Positions 37,801 to 49,800 of a stretch of DNA of 64,000 nt are shown piece by piece. Each line of letters starts with the position of its first letter. Within the stretch, counting starts at the first letter, position 1. The DNA is taken from NCBI GenBank assembly GCA_022828595.1, contig JAKGHH010000002.1:65816383-65880382 (forward strand), in the 5' to 3' direction. The notes beneath the pieces were generated by a model that worked only from the letters and a program-made list of their open reading frames with translations, was not told the DNA's origin and made no database searches. Made by a program: the position numbers and the translations under genes. The DNA is from Nelumbo lutea (Eukaryota > Streptophyta > Magnoliopsida > Proteales > Nelumbonaceae).

Positions 37801-40800
37801 TCCTTCTTTGTGTGGCCCACAAAAATTGGTAAAACAATGTGGAGGTGCATTAGAGCTGCTGCTTTGGGGACAATTTGGGAAGAAAGAAATGCGAGGATTT
37901 TCCAAGAGAGAAATATTCAGAACGTAAAGGATTGTATTTTGACCAGGGCAATCCATTGGCTGAGCTCATTGGATTCCTTTAAAATATATTCCTTTGATGA
38001 CATTTGGAGGAACTGGATTGCTGTGGCAAATAGCAGTAACAGGAAGAACAAGGTACCAGCTGTGTGGCTGCCTCCTTCAGAAGGCTGGACAAAGCTGAAT
38101 TTTGATGGTAGCAACCAAGGAAATCCAGGTCCATCAGGGATAGGTGGGCTGCTGGGAGATAAAGATAGTAATATATTAGCTTTATCCTCAGGCTCCGTGG
38201 GTATTGGAGACTCTATTACAACTGAGCTTCTAGTAGCAGTACAAGGTATTCAGATTGCAGACCAGTTAGGAGTTCAGAATTTGCTTATTGAAGGAGACTC
38301 CAAAGTCGTGGGTTGGTTAAAAAATCCAGCTTCAGTTCTTTGGTGCTACAGGGATATTATGATGAAAGTTAATTGGTTTTCAGGGAACATGACTATTAAT
38401 TATCAGTGGGTGGGTAGAACAGCTAATACCATAGCGGATGGGTTAGCTAAGCAAGGGGTATCAAGGGACCATTTATTCTGGGCATCTCTGTAAACTTTAA
38501 TTTCCTAGTCTGATGTAGTACTTTGTTGTTGTGGAGAGGTACCAGCTCGTGCCTCTCCTTTGAGCAGGCTGTATTGTAATTTCATTCTGATTATCATGAA
38601 TAGATTATCAATCATTTATCAAAAAAAATGTAAACATTTGACACAGTATTTACATTTTTTATAATACTCTTTAGTTCTTATGATGTAAAAAGACAAAAAA
38701 AAAACTTGAAATCATCTTTTCACATGTCAACCATCTTTTTTTCAATTTTTATGAAATTCCATTGGGTGCATGGTTCAAAGCGTCGATACACAATTTGTGT
38801 ATCGAATGTTTCAGTTCACCAAAACTATTATTTTTTTATGTTTTGCTCTGACGTTTTGACAGGAAACCTTTCATATTACGTATTAAAGTTTCAAAAACTT
38901 GAAATCTTATAAATGTTTATATTGCTTATCAAAAAAACAAATCTTATAAATGTTTATATTAGGCGTATTGGTGGCCCTAAAAACCAATATGATATGCCTT
39001 GTATCAGGTGTATTTGCACCATGGTTGGGTGGTATAAATATCTCATAGATAGTAACCAGATTGACAACTCTTTATGAGTTAGTGGACAGGAGACTAGGCC
39101 AATTCATTTGATTACTACAAACCAAATCAAATGGGAATAAAGAAGTCTCCCTCCCTCCCCCTCTCTATGAGTTGGTTACTACAAACCAACTCAAACCAGA
39201 TTGACAGCTCTCTCTAATTCCCCCTATTGATTTTTTTAGGGAGAATTAGATAATCAGATCATAATAGCCTAATAGACTCACGAATCTGCTAAGTATAGTG
39301 TGGTATCTATATTTTTATACTTAAAGTTCAATCTACTTTTAAATCCACCCTGATCATCAGCTTTAAATCTCCTATGACCTTTAAGTGTCAAACATCGAGG
39401 CAGAGTGCAGCTCGAAGTCTGGCAATGAATGCTTCATATTCAGTGATGTTGTTGGTCATAGGAAACCCTACCAGATATGCTTTTGGGCCCCTCTGGTGAC
39501 ATCAACACGATCCTAATGCCATTCCCTTTCAAATGCAGAACTCCTTCGAAGTATATGGTCCAGAAAGGATCCACTTGTCAATTCTTGGTGTAATACAAAC
39601 TCATAAATGATTGGTGTAAGATTTTTTCACTGATAAGGTATGATTAGTCTCGTCCGGGTACGAATTAGGAATTCCTCTTCCAACTGGTCTGGAATGGAAT
39701 GGATGTTATGGCAAAGAACAAGAAGAAAACAAATGGATGTTAGGGCATCCGACCCACCCCGGCCCTAATAGGACCCATTCATCAAAACCCTATAGGGTTC
39801 AGGATTTTACAATAAAACCCTATAGGTTTGGGATGGGTTTGAATTTTAACCTTAGGGTACCCGGAACCCAAACCCAATTATACTTAACATGGGTACCCGA
39901 CAGTCGACACAGGTACCCGCTCCCAATACTAGATTAAAAACCATTCCATATATATAACTAACTATCTATTAAAACCCTATAGGGTTTGGGATGGATTTGG
40001 GTTTTGACCATAGGGTACTCAGTACCCAAACCCAATTATACTTAACATGGGTACCCAACATAGGTACTCGCTCCTGATACCCGATTATAAACCCATCCAT
40101 CTATCCCATTATAGGCATCTTTAGCACTAGCATAGCACACTATTTATTTTAAGTGATGTAAAATTGGGTACAAGGTTCAAAGTATCAAAAAATGCAAAGA
40201 ATATTGAAGATGCGATTAAAAGAAATCTGTTTGAATTTTGGATATGCTTTGGATATCTATAGATACAACGGAAAATTTAAGATACACAATGGAAATTCAA
40301 ATATATATTAAAATATATGAAATTTATATAATCTACAGCTCTAACAACTCTATACAAAAGAAAAATGTATTTTACGAATCTATGACTTTATGTGAAGTCT
40401 AATTTCACCATAAAAATGGATGTATAAACCAAAGGAATGTCTCAGGAAACATAAATATACACATATATGCATAGCTTAACAAACTAATACAATAAATCTC
40501 GCTAATGATCATGTAAAAGGTTACATAATTTAAAATAGACAAAGCTTAATAAATAATGGTGTTATGTATAGTATAAAAAGTACATTCTGCTAAGAAATTA
40601 GTAATCGAAGAAAAGCCTCTTAAATGGATAATTGAGATTATAGAGGCAAAAGCATTCAGATATGGTTTGATTATGGGATTTATGGCTTGATACCTAGGAA
40701 TTTGCAAATGAATAACTTTTTGTACTTTAATGCGTATGGATATAATATGGTTGCTTATCAATGCTAGTTTAACAAGATATCATGAAATGGCCTAGTGGTT

Positions 40801-43800
40801 AAAATACTTAAGTTTCAAGTAAGCAACCTAGGTTCATATCCTTATAATATCTCAATTTTATACAATATTGGTTTTAAATATACTTAAATGGAATTAATTG
40901 AATAAATTATGAGATGAAGATAATTAATGTAAGTGGTGTGTTAAATAAGGTAAGTTTTTTTAATCAGTAGAAAAATGATTTTATTAAAATTTTGGAAAGA
41001 AGAAATGATAAGTACAACTTTTTAGCCCACTTTGCTATTCCAAATTATAAGGATGCCCAAAACAGTCCTTGCCCCATAGCCCCTTGCTTAGCTAAGGTGT
41101 CAGCTAAGCCATTTGCACTCCTAACCCATTTAAATTCAACCACTATTCCTTTTGCAATTGTTTCCACTTCCCTTAGAATATACTTTAGGGATCAAGGAAT
41201 ATTCCTATTGGATTTAGCCCAGGATATGACTCCTTGTGAATCTCCTTCCATCTCAATCATCCTAAATCCCAACTACTTAGCTAATCTGAGGCCTTGTAAT
41301 AAAGCCAACAGCTCAGCCTTCAAAGAATTTCCGAAGCCAATTGGTCCTGAGAAGATAGCCAATATCCTCCTCTCTGAATTTCTAATAACCACCCACCCCC
41401 CGCTATTCCAGCCACACCCGGGTTTCCAAGAGAGCATCCATCAAAATTTAGTTTTACCTTGTTGCCTTCTGGGGGTTTCCAATCCATCCTTATTCTACCC
41501 TTTGGTTCTTGATGACTGTGCTACTTCAGTCCAGGCTCGAAAGAAATCAGTTACTAAGAAGGTTTTGAAAATATCCAAAGTCTTCACCCAGAACACTACC
41601 TTTATTTTTATACAGTCTATCACCTCTTCGAAACTTCGGCTCTTTTCCAAGAAGATTCTACTATTTCTCTCTAACCATACCACCCAGTAGATTGCTGCCT
41701 TAGTGGCTGTCCAATGCACTTTCCCCCTTTTCTTTGGTTGCCTCGAGAAGTTAGGGTTGAAGAGACCTTCCACATCCTGAGGTGGGACCACCTGCAGCCA
41801 AAAAGAGAACAAAGAACTCCCAAATTCTCAGCACAAAAGGACAGGAGAAGTAAATGAGATAAAGTCTCGTCATTACCCTATAAAGGAAGCACAGGTGAGG
41901 AGAGAGGCAAACAAAAGGCCTTATTTTCTGCAGCAAGTCACAAGTATTTACCTTACCAAGAAAATTTTCCCAAAAGCAAGCTTGAATTTTGAGTAGGCTA
42001 GGCTTATTCCAGATTTCTTAAACTGGGAAGTCCACCCCTTGAGAACTTGATGGGATGACGGATTTAAAGAAAGATGTGCCAGTAAAGAGGCCATCAATAG
42101 AGGTCGACCAAATTCTAGAATCCTCAAGGGAAGAGTCCAAAGACACCTGCTTTAAGGTTTCAAGTAGGAGAATCAAGGATGAACATTCATTTTCCCTTAA
42201 CCCCCTTCTGAGCCCCAAATTCCAGTTTAAACCAGTTGGAGAGGGGGTTCCCAACCTGGAGATGTTCTCTCCTTTGAGATGAGAAATGGAAAAGAGTTCA
42301 GGGAACAGGTCTTTAAGTGGACTTGGCCCCAACCAAAGGTCCTCCCATAAACAAATTTTGTCACCTCCCAGGGAATTGGGTAGACTTCACTAATTGCTTT
42401 CCACGGAGACAAAAAAGAGTGGGGAGCAAGTTTAACATCCCAGCCATTACCTTCCAGACCATGAATGCTTACTATAACCTTGTGCCACAATGTCTCTCCC
42501 ACAACGATTTACCTAGCAAAGCCATGTTTTTTAGGATAATATTCCCTAAACCCCCCCCCCTTCTTCCTTAGGTTTCATAACTTGTTCCCACTTTATCAAT
42601 TTTTTTCTTCTCTCATTTCCCAAAGAAAACCCCCTCATATACTTCTCTAATTGCCCTACAATCCTAGTTTGGGAACTTGGGACATGGAAGGTGAAAGGAA
42701 ATAAATAGGAAAGTTTGCTAGTGTAATTCTCATTAGAATAATTTTCCACCCAACAAAATGTAATTCCTCTTCCACAAGGCTAATTTCCTAGAGAACCTGT
42801 CCATCATTGGTTTCAAAACTCATCACTTCTATGATTTCCACCCAATGGAAGACCTATGTAAACTATTGACCAATCTCTAATCTCACAACCTAGAACCTCA
42901 ACAAAATTCTGCATTTCCCTATCTTCTGTGTTGATTCCTATAATCCATAGTTGTCAAGGCGACTAAGCGGTTTTCCATGGTCGCCTTGCCCAAACGCCAT
43001 TGGTTTTGCATACTAGGCCCACCCAGAGACTTAGGCAGGTGCCTTATACATCTACCAAACTATTTTTTTTTAATTTATTGTTTTGATATTTTTATTGGCA
43101 GTTTAATTCTTTTAAAATAGAACTGGTTACATGCTATCATTTTATTATTAAGACAATACATACTAATAAGTTTTCTTTTGTCTCAAGAGTTTTTGTTTGA
43201 TTGGAGAGTGTAGAGAACACTGATGTGGGCCCCACAGCTGTGGTCCCACTCTGTCTGTAGGGTAGAATGTATCTAGTCATAGCTGATGGTCAATCTGTTA
43301 TTCTGTTATTCTAGTTGTTATTTACTTTTCAGTTTTATATTGTTATGTGTTATGATGTAAACATCAAGGGCAGATGTGTCCTTTCATGTAACTAGCATAA
43401 CATATAAATTTTAAATTGAAGTGGCGGCAGCAGAACATTGAGATTCTGTCCTTCCTTTCAAAGCCTGTGTTCAATTGCTCTCTCACTACTCTTTCTCCTC
43501 TTTCTTCTTCACTTTCTCTTCTTTTCGAACCTGAAGTTTCTTAGTGATCAAGACTGATAGCAGTCTTGAACACCTACAGAGAGGGAGGAGAAACGAAGCC
43601 TTCAAGCTCCAGAAGTTTGATTTTTTTTTTTTCGAAAAAACAGGGGTTCCGCCCCTATACTCCTTCCCCATGACTGTTCTCAGTTGACAGTCGGTCAACT
43701 CAGTTCTATTTTTTGCTTTTTTCTTTTGAAAAAACAGGGGGCCCGCCCCAATACTCCTCTCCTCCCTTCCTCCACTCATTGTTCTCAGTTTTTAACAGTC

Positions 43801-46800
43801 GAACCCCACTCTTCTACTCTTCCTCAGTTCTTCTTCCCTTTAATTATTCTTCTTCTTTTCTTCTTCTCATTGAATAAAATTAGTATGTTTTGTACTCTTT
43901 TATTTATTATCAGTTTTTTTTCAAATATTTTTTATATATCATTAATATATGTGGCTGAACTAAAAGTCTGAAACTTGATTGTATGGCTGAAATGAAAATC
44001 TGAGATTTGATTATATGGCTGAATTTTTTTATTTAATTTCTATTGGTATATTGCAATATTGCATTTGCTGATTAGCATTACTACTTGCTTGCTTACTTAG
44101 GAAATATATGAGTATTGCACTATTGAATGAAATCTGATTATATCATATAGCTGAAATTAGCTTGCTTCAAATTTTTATTTAATTTCTATTTCTAACTGAA
44201 TAATTGAATTATTGATTAGATTAATTGATTTCTGATTTAACATTATTTTTTTTATGTACTAATCAAAAAAAATATTATTTGTTATTATTAATTTATTAAT
44301 TATTGTCAATGCTGTTTGCCCTTGGTCTTAGTCGTTTTCTCTTAGACTCTTACTCATATTTCTCACTATTTAACTTAGGAATAAAATAGATTAACTATTT
44401 TCTAGTTTAACATTTTGTTTGTTTTCTAATTTGTTTTATTTGCTGATTGGGTTTTTTTTTCAATAGAAAAAGAGAATGACAACTAAAGAGGGAAGTGGCA
44501 GTGTTAGGCGTAAGGCTCAATCAAAGGACCTTGCATGGCAGTATGCATTTTGGCATGATTTGGAAGATAAAAATGCAATTTCATGCTCATTATGTGGTAA
44601 AGTTGTTAAAGGAGGAATAAAAAATATAAAACAGCATTTGATTGGGGGATATGGGGATGTTACTATTGATGTTATGGTTGAAGCAATTGCACAATTTGGG
44701 TCCAGATACAAGCCTCCGAGTTACCATGAGTTACGAGAGCCACTCTTGAAAGAGGAGGTTGAGAAAACAAAGCAAATGTACAAGGAGTATGAGGCTTCTT
44801 GGAAGACTTATGGTTGTACCATCATGTCTAATGGATGGATTGATAAAAGGCAAAGATTTTTGATCAATTTTTTGGTGAATTCTCCTGAAGAGACTTTTTT
44901 TCTAACATCAGCTGATGCATCAAATGAAGCCCATAATGCAACTTTTTTGTTTGAGTTGATTAATAAAGTTGTTGAGGAAATAGGGGGAGGAACATGCAGT
45001 GCAAGTGGTTACTGATAACCACTCTACTTATGTTGTTGTCGGTGATCTTTTAAGATTGAAGAAGAATAATTTATTTTGGACTCCTTGTGTTGCTCATTGT
45101 CTAGACCTTATGTTGGAAGACAATAGAGAATTGAGGTCTACTAAAAGTTGTATTGCCAGGGCAAGACAAGTAACTACTTTTATTTATAGGCATCCTCTTC
45201 TTGCACGCAAGAGGGAAAAAACAAATGGAAGAGATCTTGTATGATGTGCAGTTATAAGGTTTGCCACCTCTTTTCTAACTTTACAAAGTTTGTATACTTT
45301 CAAGGAGCCCTTGCGTGCTTTATTTGTTGGTGATGTGTGGAAAAAGAGTAAATGAGATAACAAATCAAATGGACTAAGAGTATCAAGCACTGTGCTTTTT
45401 GTTGGGTTTTGGAAAAATGTAAGAGTTGGACTAAAAGAAAATTGTGGAGGTTTTACAATTGGTTGATGGTGTTGAGAAACCCGCAATGGGCTATTTTTAC
45501 TATGCAATGGAGTGACCAAGAGAGAAAATAAAAAAAAAAATTTAGTGGAAAAGAAAGGGAGTATAAGCCCATTTTAGACATTTTTGATAGGTGTTGGATT
45601 AATATGATGCAACATCCATTGCACCTTGCTAGTATTTTTCTCAATCCAGCCCTTTATTATAAGGCTAAAGCACAAGATGAAGCATCGATTGGAAAGTTTG
45701 AAATGGGCTTTCTAGATTGCATTGAAAGAATGGTCAGTGATATTGAAACTCAAAACAAGATCTCTCATCAATTGGAAGAGTATAAGCACACCTGTAGTGC
45801 TTTCTCTTAAGAATTGGCAATTAGGCAACGTGAAACAAAGCAACAAAGTAAAATAACCTCTCTTTTCTTGAAACTTATATTTATATTTTATTCTTGTTAT
45901 TTTAAATTTATATTGTCTTAATTCTTTTTTTTTCTATTTTGTAGCTGATTGGTGGCATAGCTATGGACATTGCACCCCAGACCTTAGGCGTATTGCATTA
46001 TGCATATTAGGTCTTACATGCGCTTCTTCTGCTTGTGAGCACAATTGGAGCACTTTTGAGCATGTAATTTCTAAGTAATGGACCTAATGGTTGGTTTTGT
46101 GAAAAATTATTTATGAAAGTTAAAATACTTATTTTTATAATTTTTCTTATTTTGTTGTGAATGTAGATTCATACAAAAAAAGAGGAATAGCCTTGACCAA
46201 AAGAGGCTCAATGATCTTGTATTTGTTCAATACAACCAATGCCTCCGAGAAAGATTTACAACAAGGAATGCAAATCCAAAGCAAATTGACCCTATCTACT
46301 TTGAGGATGTAGATGAAACTAGTGAATGGTTGACTACTTGATTGGGAAAGACCCCTCAAATGACTTGGTCTATGAAGGGTGTGATTTTACATGGACTCAA
46401 CTTGATGAAGCATTAGGGGCATCTGAAATCCTTTAAGGGTAAAATAGGCCAAGGAGAAGTGGACGTGGACATGGAGATGGAAATGCAAGTGGGTAGAGGT
46501 ACAGGTGGAGGTGGAGGTGGTCATGGGAGAGGCAAGTCTGGAAGACAAGATAAAGGCAAAAATGTTGTTCAAGAAGAAGAAGACTCGATGTGGGACAAAG
46601 ATATGGAAGATAATGAAGATAAAGAAGAAGATATTGAAGTTTAAGATGATCATGATGATGATGATGATGATGATAGTGATGATGACGAGGATTAAGATGT
46701 TGATTATGGTGCTAATGATGTTGGTGCATTCAATGGAGGTGTTGATGGTTTTTACTTCTTAGACACTCCAATTAATTACAGAATAGAGAGTTTTCTTTAA

Positions 46801-49800
46801 AGATTGCCTATAACACATTTAAAGTTTTAAACTTCATATTTAATTTTTTGTGGATTTGTGGAAATGAATGATGATTTATACTTCATTATATGTTATTATG
46901 CTTTTTTATTTTTTAATGGTTTCATGACTTTCATCTTATTATTTCTTAATTGGCTACTTCCTAGTTCCTACATAAACTACCAAGCATCAACCAAGGTATG
47001 TATTTTAATCCTTAAAGGATTGATATTGCATTCTTATGAAATTTTTTATTTTTGTTGTAGTGCTTCTTCCATTTGTTAATGGCAAAATTGATATCTTATT
47101 GATTGATTAATTCTTTTAATTTGTTTTCTTATTGTAGGCAAAGTTGTAGAAAAAAGGATACTCAAAGTCAACACTCAATCATCCAAAAGGTATGGTTTTA
47201 TGAAACTAAATTTTTAAATTATAAGTGTTTTTACTTTTTTAGTGTTGCCATGTTAGACTTGTTACTCTCACTTCACTTGCTTGATTGCTTAATTTTTTGA
47301 TCAGCCACTTGTTTGATTGCTTATTTCTTTTAATTCAAATGTTCAACTTTTATGTTTTCACATGAAAATTGCACTTACATGAAAGATTTTATTGATTATG
47401 CTTAGTGTAATGTGTAGTTAGTAAGTAAATATAACTTACAAAATAGTTTAGGTCCTTTAGGAAGTGTAAAAATCTATAAATTTTATATGTATAGATTCCT
47501 TCGCCTAGGCGCCCTATGGTTGCCTAGCCTCGCCTATTCGTCTTGACAACAATGCTAAAATCCCACTTTTGCCCAAATTGATTTTCAAGCTTGTCAGTCC
47601 CACAACATCATCAACCAACAACTTCAAATTTCTCATTGTTTCCACATCTACACCCTTATAGAAAAAAAAAATGTATCATCAACAAATTGGAGGTGGGAGA
47701 CTACCGCTTGATTTCTTCCAGTTCTCCACCCCCAATTCAAACCCTGTAGGTTTACTTTTATCACCAATCTACTTAGAACCTCTACCAGTATAGTGAAAAG
47801 AAAAGGGGGCAGTGGATCTCCTTGTCTTAAACCACATTTGGCTAGGAAGAAATCTTTTGCCACTCCATTAATAAGAATTGAGTAATGAACTAAGCTAACA
47901 CACCCCTTGATCCACTTTCTCCACTTTGGCCCAAACCCGAATTTCTCTAGGGCTTCCAACAACACTTACCAAACCACTAGGTCATAGGCTTTCTCTAAAT
48001 CCACCTTACAAACCAGACATTTCTCTCTACTTTTCCTCTCTTTTCACCACGCATTCATTAGCCACCAAAATTTGATCAACAATCTATCTTCCACAAAAGC
48101 CCCTTGAAAAGGAGAGATCACCGAGGAAGGACCATTTTCAACCTCTCAGACAAGACCTTTGAGATGATTTTATAAAAAATTCCAATTAGGCTTATTGGCC
48201 TATAGTCTTTTGGGGTTTTTGCCCCATTCTTTTTTGGGATCAAGGCAATAAAAGTGGCATTTACCCCAAGGGGGATCCCCCCCCTTTGTGGAAAAATTCA
48301 TTAAAGAAGAGATTTGTTTTCAAAAAATCCCAAAATTCCTGGTAGAAAGCCCCATTGAATAACCATATGAGCCTAGGGCTTTTGATCTCTCCATCGAGAA
48401 AAATGGTTCCTTAATCTCTTCCAATGAAAATCTCCTAACCCTCCACCTTCACACTGTGAATGGTATTTTTCTTTCTTCTGCCATTTTCCAGAGATAATGA
48501 GTATTAATTAAGGTAATTAAATTTGGATTTTAAATTTGAAAAATGATAACAATAATAGGATATGCCAAATAATAATCAAGTGGGACGAGTCGGGACGGGT
48601 TAAAAGGGTTTGGGAGGGAGTGGGTTTGGGCAATTGGAAGGAAAAGCTAAATGGGTTTGGGATCAAGGGTACCTAAACAGGGCTTAGTCAAGTCAAGCAG
48701 CGAGCTCCGCTTTTAGAGTGAAGTGAGCCGCATTGGCCTATTACATTTTTCAGCAGCAAGTATTGGGTGACGCCTACGTGCGCTTGCATTCTAGATTGTG
48801 TGGCGCCTATGCACACAGTGAACTGTAATTGTGAAAAGATTGGAAAATCTGGCCAAATAAGGTGATGGTCCTGTAGAGGAGCAACAACAATCTTGTAGGA
48901 GGAGGAGGAGCTAATTCGGACAGAATCGAAGCGAGGAAGTTCTGAGTTCATGCCACAATGATCTATATGCAAGGGGGCTGGGCTGGCTGCTCTGTTATAT
49001 GCATAGTGATGTATAGTGCTGTATCTATATTTTAATACTTAAAAGTTCAAATCTACTTTTAAACCCATGCTCATGCCTCTTCTAGGACCTGCCTAGGGGA
49101 TGCAGTGCCTAGTTGACTTTGTTAAATTTTTTAAATTGTTATTCTTCCTTCTTTAATCAATATTTGCAGGAAATTGTGGCTAACCTTTTGTGTTTACTTG
49201 ATAATGTCTGCTTGGACTCTCCTAAGCAGGACAGAAGAGTTTGGTTTCCACATCCCAAATGTGTTTTTTCTTTCTTTTTTTTTTTTTGTTCAATAACTGA
49301 AAATCAAATTACAACAGAAAACCACAAACAACCAAATAAGAAGGAAAACAAAAACAAGAGACAGAACTCAGAAACAAAATTACAAATTACAACTGCCCAC
49401 CCGGCCCAGGGCATCCCCAAACTAGACTTTCCCTACCTACAACCTGCTCTTGCCAAAAAAGTCAGCCAGCCTATTGGAGCTTCTTGGTGTGCACCTGAAT
49501 GAGGCATTCTTTATTTGGGAGGCACCTAAAGATTGAACTTGCCTTACTGATAAAAAAAAAAGATTGAACTTGCCTTACTAAAGTCCTGACTTTCCAAGGA
49601 ATCTGAACAGTTGCTTTCTTTATTTGGGTGCAGGTGGACCTTGCCAACAAAGGTAAATCATTTCTTTGATCCTTCTACCTTTTTTATGGCCGAAGAAACG
49701 AGGAAGAACTATGTGGAGATGTATAAGAGTAGCTTCAGTTTGGACCATTAGGAAGAAAGAAATTCTAGAACTTTCCTAGAAAAGGAAATAAGTTTGGAAA

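Larger units (their letters stand above)
30720..38628 (+). mobile_element. 5'-truncated LINE split by a Copia element
   Basis: TGTGAACATTTGACAC (30704-30719) and TGTAAACATTTGACAC (38629-38644) bracket it, a 16 bp duplication with one mismatch. Without the Copia at 31471-36471 it is about 2.9 kb: most of reverse transcriptase, the zinc-binding region and RNase H, a 3' hairpin and a poly(A) of eight. Truncation falls within the reverse transcriptase domain, as usual for LINEs. Antisense to the host gene in intron 4. Confidence 0.85.
42946..47554 (+). mobile_element. hAT transposon with decayed transposase, 4.6 kb
   Basis: Ends are CATAGTTGTCAAGGCGA and, inverted, CATTGTTGTCAAGACGA. CTATAATC (42938-42945) and CTAAAATC (47555-47562) are an 8 bp duplication with one mismatch. 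Cutting the element out with one duplication copy restores the LINE frame (LGKSGI, then GINTEDRE). The plus strand carries the transposase (44476-46340) and a Gly/Asp-rich tail. A region near 43216-43480 resembles a solo LTR, and an imperfect duplication of about 105 bp stands at 43629-43790. Confidence 0.85.
40954..48505 (-). mobile_element. 5'-truncated LINE split by a hAT element
   Basis: Poly(T) at 40955-40961 is the 3' end. AAATAAGGTAA (40943-40953) and AATTAAGGTAA (48506-48516) are the likely duplication. Without the hAT (42946-47554) it is about 2.9 kb. Minus frames give reverse transcriptase (47563-48480: [15 protein letters not shown] with frameshifts, [44 protein letters not shown]), then [20 protein letters not shown] (42780-42945), the zinc-binding region (41750-42500) and RNase H (41000-41480: [12 protein letters not shown]). 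The copy lacks the 3' hairpin. Confidence 0.8.

Noticed and set aside
40785..40850. Functional tRNA gene
   Set aside because: A and B boxes are present, but the acceptor and anticodon stems do not form; SINE head preferred.
46387..46762. Frames over GAT/GAG-rich DNA near the hAT transposase end
   Set aside because: Only the frame coding the acidic transposase tail is meaningful; the others are shadows of the trinucleotide repeat.
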